From positions 434,001 to 498,000 of the forward strand of contig NZ_JASMRU010000002.1 in assembly GCF_030462585.1 (NCBI RefSeq): a stretch of DNA of 64,000 bases, in the 5' to 3' direction. Origin of the DNA: Pseudomonas sp. CAN1. Its GTDB lineage: Bacteria; Pseudomonadota; Gammaproteobacteria; Pseudomonadales; Pseudomonadaceae. Positions within the stretch are counted from its first letter, which is position 1. The number at the start of each line of letters is the position of its first letter. The position numbers were made by a program, and so were the translations under genes. Below the pieces are notes generated by a model, which did no database searches, was not told where the DNA came from, and saw only the letters and a list, made by a program, of their open reading frames with translations. Shown piece after piece: positions 59,553 through 64,000 of this stretch.

Positions 59553-59645
59553 GGCTTTCTCGCTTTTACAGGGAATGAAAACGGGTCCGACTCCCGGCAT
59601 TTCCACAATTTCCCCCAAGGCAACTAAAGAGAAGGTAGAGAAACC

Positions 59646-61751
59646 GTGAACCCGGTAATCAAGAAATTCCAGTTCGGTCAGTCGACCGTAACCCTCGAGA
59701 CTGGCCGCATCGCCCGCCAGGCCACCGGTGCCGTCCTGGTCACCATGGACGACGTCACCGTGCTCTGCACCGTCGTCGGCGCCAAGCAGGCCGACCCGAG
59801 CAAGAGCTTCTTCCCGCTCTCCGTGCACTACCAGGAGAAGACCTACGCAGCCGGCCGCATCCCCGGTGGTTTCTTCAAGCGTGAAGGCCGTCCTTCCGAG
59901 AAGGAAACCCTGACTTCGCGCCTGATCGACCGTCCGATCCGCCCGCTGTTCCCGGAAGGCTTCATGAACGAAGTGCAGGTTGTCTGCACCGTCGTTTCCA
60001 CCAACAAGAAGTCCGATCCGGACATCGCTGCCATGATCGGCACCTCCGCCGCCCTGGCGATCTCCGGCATTCCGTTCGCCGGCCCGATCGGCGCTGCCCG
60101 CGTTGGCTTCCACCCGGAAATCGGCTACATCCTCAACCCGACCTACGAGCAGCAGCAGAGCTCCAGCCTCGACATGGTCGTGGCCGGTACCTCCGACGCC
60201 GTGCTGATGGTTGAATCCGAAGCCGACGAGCTGACCGAAGACCAGATGCTGGGCGCCGTTCTGTTCGCCCACGAAGAATTCCAGGCCGTTATCCGCGCCG
60301 TTGCCGAACTGGCAACCGAAGCCGGCAAGCCGACCTGGAACTGGTCCGCCCCGGTCGAGAACACCGCCCTGGTCAACACCATCAAGGCCGAGTTCGGTGC
60401 TGCCATCTCCGAGGCTTACACCGTCACCATCAAGCAGGACCGTTACGCGGCCCTGGACGCCCTGCGCGAGCAGATCGTCGCCAAGTTCGCCGGTGAAGGC
60501 GAAGGCCAGTTCTCCGCTGGTGAAGTCAAGGAAGTCTTCGGCCTGCTGGAATACCGCACCGTCCGCGAGAACATCGTCAACGGCAAACCGCGTATCGACG
60601 GCCGCGACACCCGCACCGTGCGTCCGCTGCGTATCGAAGTCGGCGTACTGGGCAAGACCCACGGTTCGGCGCTGTTCACCCGTGGCGAAACCCAGGCTCT
60701 GGTCGTTGCCACCCTCGGCACCGCCCGTGACGCCCAACTGCTCGACACCCTCGAAGGCGAGCGCAAAGACCCCTTCATGCTGCACTACAACTTCCCGCCG
60801 TTCTCGGTAGGCGAGTGTGGCCGCATGGGCAGCGCTGGTCGTCGTGAAATCGGCCACGGCCGTCTGGCCCGCCGCAGCGTCGCTGCCATGCTGCCGACCC
60901 AGGACGAGTTCCCCTACACCATCCGCGTCGTTTCCGAGATCACCGAATCCAACGGTTCCAGCTCCATGGCTTCCGTTTGCGGTGCTTCCCTGGCTCTGAT
61001 GGACGCCGGTGTTCCGGTCAAGGCGCCGGTTGCCGGTATCGCCATGGGCCTGGTGAAGGAAGGTGACAAGTTCGCCATCCTGACCGACATCCTGGGTGAC
61101 GAAGACCACCTGGGCGACATGGACTTCAAGGTCGCCGGTACCGACAAGGGCGTAACCGCCCTGCAGATGGACATCAAGATCAACGGCATCACCGAAGAGA
61201 TCATGGAGATCGCCCTGGGCCAGGCCCTGGAAGCTCGCCTGAACATCCTCGGCCAGATGAACCAGATCATCGCCGCCCCGCGCGCCGAGCTGTCGGAAAA
61301 CGCTCCGACCATGATCCAGATGAAGATCGACACCGACAAGATCCGCGACGTCATCGGCAAGGGCGGCGCCACCATTCGCAGCATCTGCGAAGAGACCAAG
61401 GCCTCGATCGACATCGAGGACGATGGCAGCGTGAAGATCTACGGCGAAACCAAGGAAGCTGCCGAGGCCGCCAAGCAGCGCGTCCTGGGTATCACCGCGG
61501 AAGCCGAGATCGGCAAGATCTACGTTGGCAAGGTCGAGCGCATCGTCGACTTCGGTGCCTTCGTCAACATCCTGCCGGGCAAGGATGGTCTGGTGCACAT
61601 CTCGCAGATCAGCGACAAGCGCATCGACAAGGTCACCGACGTTCTGCAGGAAGGCCAGGAAGTCAAAGTCCTGGTTCTCGACGTGGACAACCGTGGCCGC
61701 ATCAAGCTGTCCATCAAGGACGTAGCCGCTGCTGAAGCCTCTGGCGTGTAA
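59646..61751 (+). CDS. pnp: polyribonucleotide nucleotidyltransferase (PNPase)
   Basis: A 701-residue phosphorolytic 3'-5' exoribonuclease. It starts at GTG 59646. Two RNase PH-like domains flank a helical linker; [16 protein letters not shown] and [14 protein letters not shown] hold the active site. A KH domain ([18 protein letters not shown]) and an S1 domain ([26 protein letters not shown]) bind RNA. It is part of the RNA degradosome. Confidence 0.98.
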   Translation: MNPVIKKFQFGQSTVTLETGRIARQATGAVLVTMDDVTVLCTVVGAKQADPSKSFFPLSVHYQEKTYAAGRIPGGFFKREGRPSEKETLTSRLIDRPIRPLFPEGFMNEVQVVCTVVSTNKKSDPDIAAMIGTSAALAISGIPFAGPIGAARVGFHPEIGYILNPTYEQQQSSSLDMVVAGTSDAVLMVESEADELTEDQMLGAVLFAHEEFQAVIRAVAELATEAGKPTWNWSAPVENTALVNTIKAEFGAAISEAYTVTIKQDRYAALDALREQIVAKFAGEGEGQFSAGEVKEVFGLLEYRTVRENIVNGKPRIDGRDTRTVRPLRIEVGVLGKTHGSALFTRGETQALVVATLGTARDAQLLDTLEGERKDPFMLHYNFPPFSVGECGRMGSAGRREIGHGRLARRSVAAMLPTQDEFPYTIRVVSEITESNGSSSMASVCGASLALMDAGVPVKAPVAGIAMGLVKEGDKFAILTDILGDEDHLGDMDFKVAGTDKGVTALQMDIKINGITEEIMEIALGQALEARLNILGQMNQIIAAPRAELSENAPTMIQMKIDTDKIRDVIGKGGATIRSICEETKASIDIEDDGSVKIYGETKEAAEAAKQRVLGITAEAEIGKIYVGKVERIVDFGAFVNILPGKDGLVHISQISDKRIDKVTDVLQEGQEVKVLVLDVDNRGRIKLSIKDVAAAEASGV

Positions 61752-61766
61752 GCGAACGGTGAAATG

Positions 61767-61797
61767 AAAGAGGGCCCCTTGCGGGCCCTCTTTTTTT
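61767..61797 (+). terminator. pnp terminator
   Basis: AAAGAGGGCCC (61767-61777) pairs with GGGCCCTCTTT (61783-61793), followed by a T-run to 61797. Confidence 0.95.
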
Positions 61798-61845
61798 GCC
61801 TGGAGAATGCGCCATTCGCCGATCTCGCTCCAAGGATGCCCCGAG

Positions 61846-63264
61846 ATGGACAAGCGTTACTGTCACTACCACAGTGCCCAGCCCGCGACCTGGCAATGCC
61901 AGCCCTGCGAGCGTCATTACGGCGACTGCTGCATTCCCCTCAATGCTGACGCTCCGGAGTACGCGCCGGCGTGTCCCCTGTGCCGGGGCCATCTGCGCTT
62001 CCTTGGCGCGGCGAATACCGCGCAGCCCTTCTGGGAGCGCCTGCCGAAGTTCTTCGCCTATGCCTTCCAGACCGGGCCGCTGGCGTTCTGCGCGCTGCTG
62101 GCGTTGGCCTGTGTGTTCATGCCGGCAATGTTCGTACTGTGGATCGCGCTGCTCAGCGTGGCGACCAAATACCTGCACAGCGTGATCGAAGCGGCGAGCT
62201 TCGGCGGCCAGGACGCCCCGGGCCTGCTGGAAGCGTTCAGCGCCGACAGCCTGCGGACCTTCTTCCAGCAGCTGGCGGTGTTCCTGATCGCCCTGGTGCT
62301 GCTGTGGATCGCGGCGGACTTCCATAGCGAGGCGATCTACTGGGCCGCCAACATCGGCATCATGCTGGTGCTGCCGGCGAGCATCATCCGCCTGTCTCTG
62401 GACAAGAGCCTGGGCGCGGCGCTCAGCCCCGCCGAGGTTGGCCAGGTGATCGCCGCCATGGGCTGGCGTTACCTGATCCTCTGTGTGTTCCTGTTCATCC
62501 TCTGGCAGTCGCCGACCTACGTTGGCTGGCTGCTGTCCCACGGCTTGCCGCGGGTGGTGATGGTGCCCGTGGTGGCCGGGCTGACCGGGTATTTTGCCGT
62601 GGTGATGTGCGCCATGATGGGGTACGCCGTGTTCCAGTATCAGGGCGAGCTGGGCTATGTCTCTGCCGGAGAGGATGCTCCTGCCGGCTTTGCCGCGCCT
62701 GAGTGGCACCGCCGCAAGGCGCTGGCCGAGGCCGAGGTGCGAGTCAAGGAAGGACAGACTGGCGCTGCCCTGGAGATCCTCCTGGCGGCCCTGCGCGAAG
62801 GCCGCCAGGACCTCAAGCTCAACGAGCGTTACCACCAGCTGTTGTTTGCCACCAACGATCGGGCGGAATGCCTGAATCACCTGCCGCACTACCTGGGGCT
62901 GGCCAGCCGGCTGAATCCGCAACTGGCCGCCAGTGCCTTCCTCAACGCCCGGCAATTGCAGGCGGATTACCTGCCGGAAGACCCGACAGTGTGTGAGCGC
63001 CTCGCCGAGGTGCTGCTGCAGCGGCACAAGGCCCGGGAAGGCCTGAGCCTGCTGCGCAACCTGCACAAACGCTTCCCGGACTATCCGGGCATCCCCCGTG
63101 CGTACCTGCTGGCGGCGCGCGGCTTCTCCGAGGAGCTCGGCCAGGTGGAACCGGCCCAGCAACTGCTGGCCTTCATCCGCCAGCGCTATCCGGCCTTCGA
63201 GCAGATGGGCGAAGTAGTGCAACTGGAAGCGGTGCTCGCCAAGCTGGGCAAGAAGTCCGGTTGA
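61846..63264 (+). CDS. zinc-ribbon / polytopic membrane / helical-repeat protein of unknown function
   Basis: A 472-residue protein; AAGGA lies 13 bases before the ATG. Residues 1-50 have a Cys/His-rich module with C6, H9, C18, C21, H24, C28, C29, C43, C46 and H49, like a B-box or zinc ribbon. Residues 80-270 contain four or five membrane segments (FCALLALACVFMPAMFVLWIALL, FQQLAVFLIALVLLWIAA, LILCVFLFILWQ, VVAGLTGYFAVVMCAMMG). Residues 295-470 are helical repeats of TPR type (ALAEAEVRVKEGQTGAALEILLAALREGRQ). The layout suggests a membrane-bound scaffold. I recognise no function. Confidence 0.75.
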   Translation: MDKRYCHYHSAQPATWQCQPCERHYGDCCIPLNADAPEYAPACPLCRGHLRFLGAANTAQPFWERLPKFFAYAFQTGPLAFCALLALACVFMPAMFVLWIALLSVATKYLHSVIEAASFGGQDAPGLLEAFSADSLRTFFQQLAVFLIALVLLWIAADFHSEAIYWAANIGIMLVLPASIIRLSLDKSLGAALSPAEVGQVIAAMGWRYLILCVFLFILWQSPTYVGWLLSHGLPRVVMVPVVAGLTGYFAVVMCAMMGYAVFQYQGELGYVSAGEDAPAGFAAPEWHRRKALAEAEVRVKEGQTGAALEILLAALREGRQDLKLNERYHQLLFATNDRAECLNHLPHYLGLASRLNPQLAASAFLNARQLQADYLPEDPTVCERLAEVLLQRHKAREGLSLLRNLHKRFPDYPGIPRAYLLAARGFSEELGQVEPAQQLLAFIRQRYPAFEQMGEVVQLEAVLAKLGKKSG

Positions 63265-63379
63265 AGACCATGCAACTTGCATGAAGCGCAGCGGCTCGGT
63301 TTGCAAACTGCAAGCGAGTGGTGATTTTGAATGATTGTTAAGTGGCTGATTTTTAAGGTTTTTACTGAATTTAAAAAAC

Positions 63380-63394
63380 TGGCACAGGGCTTGC
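63380..63394 (+). promoter_or_regulatory. candidate sigma-54 promoter for the BON/CsbD genes
   Basis: TGGCACAGGGCTTGC matches the RpoN -24/-12 consensus TGGCAC-N5-TTGC with the exact GG-to-GC spacing, in an AT-rich stretch. The transcript would start near 63406, about 55 bases before the BON gene. No enhancer site is recognised in the 115 bases upstream. Confidence 0.72.
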
Positions 63395-63460
63395 GATAGT
63401 TCTAGTGCAACTGCTGCCAGGCACGGGCCGCAGTTTTCCAATAATTCAGGAGAAACCGCC

Positions 63461-63808
63461 ATGAAACGTTTCAACAAACTGGCTCTTGCCGCTGCCACCG
63501 CAACCGCCCTGAGCTTCTCGTTCGCCAACACGGTGTTCGCCCAGCCGACGACCCTGGCCGCTAACGAGACAGTTCAGAAAACCGAAGAGGCGGTCTCTGA
63601 TACCTGGATCACCAGCAAGGTGAAGTCCTCGCTGATTGCCAACAAGGACATCAGCGGTACCAACATCAAGGTCGAAACCAACAAGGGCGTGGTTTCCCTC
63701 TCCGGTAATGTCAAGACCGACGCCGAGAAGGAACTGGCCATCCAGACCACCAAAGGCATCAAGGGCGTGACCGCTGTCTCCGCCGATGGCCTGAAGTCGG
63801 TCGAATAA
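63461..63808 (+). CDS. BON-domain periplasmic protein
   Basis: A 115-residue exported protein. The signal peptide covers residues 1-27 ([25 protein letters not shown]). A BON domain follows: [38 protein letters not shown] and [19 protein letters not shown], as in OsmY and related stress proteins that bind phospholipid or envelope surfaces. AGGAG precedes the ATG. It is followed by a CsbD gene, a pair associated with osmotic and envelope stress. Confidence 0.92.
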   Translation: MKRFNKLALAAATATALSFSFANTVFAQPTTLAANETVQKTEEAVSDTWITSKVKSSLIANKDISGTNIKVETNKGVVSLSGNVKTDAEKELAIQTTKGIKGVTAVSADGLKSVE

Positions 63809-63852
63809 GGTCACCTGATCTCGCCCATCCCAACCTTCAGAGGAGGATCGCC

Positions 63853-64000
63853 ATGAACACTGACGTCATCAAAGGCAAGTGGAAGCAGCTGTCCGGTACG
63901 CTCAAGGAGAAGTGGGGCAAGCTCACTGACGATGACCTGCAGGCGGCAGACGGACACGCCGAATACCTGGTTGGTAAACTGCAGGAGCGCTACGGCTGGA
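63853..64000 (+). CDS. CsbD-family stress protein, 3' end outside window
   Basis: Only the first 49 codons are in the window. [20 protein letters not shown] followed by WGKLTDDDL and an acidic/aromatic tail to ERYGW is the CsbD/YjbJ signature, a small hydrophilic protein induced by general stress in many bacteria. AGAGGAGG lies 7 bases upstream. It should share the transcript of the BON gene 44 bases before it. Confidence 0.93.
   Translation, partial: MNTDVIKGKWKQLSGTLKEKWGKLTDDDLQAADGHAEYLVGKLQERYGW

Overview
The window is a chromosomal segment of a Pseudomonas species, probably from the P. aeruginosa / P. nitroreducens / P. citronellolis side of the genus. The evidence is high GC, the gene order fur-omlA-rnfH-ratA-smpB-lldR-lldPDE, recN-grpE-dnaK-dnaJ-dapB-carA-leuE-carB-greA-yhbY-rlmE-ftsH-folP-glmM-tpiA-secG-tRNA-rimP-nusA-infB-rbfA-truB-rpsO-pnp, and a tmRNA whose tag reads ANDDNYALAA. 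I see no insertion sequence, prophage, CRISPR array or rRNA. The species assignment is inference.

Bases 1-8830 form the accessory part: a tightly packed plus-strand operon for a cell-surface glycan. It holds a HAD phosphatase (cut by the window edge), a degenerate sugar nucleotidyltransferase, a cupin, a 594-residue glycosyltransferase-like protein, a 207-residue unknown, a sulfotransferase with a C-terminal beta-sandwich, an APS kinase (PAPS supply), a WavE-type protein, a small lipoprotein and a GT4 glycosyltransferase. A perfect 13-bp terminator closes it. The APS kinase and sulfotransferase together suggest that the glycan is sulfated, which is the most novel system here.

Bases 8880-23640 are metabolic and regulatory genes: an amino-acid permease with a PauC/PuuC-type aldehyde dehydrogenase, divergent from a GntR regulator; a lone Cache-domain protein; a YceH-family protein; tmRNA (minus strand); an Hsp31/DJ-1 protein; a Ca/cation exchanger preceded by a yybP-ykoY (Mn2+) riboswitch; a single-chain biotin-dependent acyl-CoA carboxylase; a small exported protein; and a PmrAB/QseBC-like two-component system.

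Bases 23650-30720 are the lactate utilisation locus: lldP-lldD-lldE on the minus strand, divergent from lldR, with a perfect palindromic LldR operator in the 372-base gap. Bases 30750-35100 carry smpB, ratA-rnfH, bamE/omlA, fur and recN. recN (LexA box) and grpE (sigma-32 promoter) diverge from one compact control region.

Bases 35290-61800 are the conserved housekeeping core on the plus strand: chaperones, lysine and carbamoyl-phosphate synthesis, transcription elongation (GreA, NusA), ribosome and RNA maturation (RlmE, YhbY, RimP, RbfA, TruB, PNPase), protein quality control (FtsH), folate and cell-wall precursors (FolP, GlmM), TpiA, SecG, and tRNA-Leu(GAG) and tRNA-fMet genes. The last 2.2 kb carry an unusual zinc-ribbon/membrane/repeat protein and a BON-domain gene followed by a CsbD gene (cut by the window end), both behind a good candidate sigma-54 promoter. 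Several Pseudomonas REP-type inverted repeats lie in intergenic gaps.
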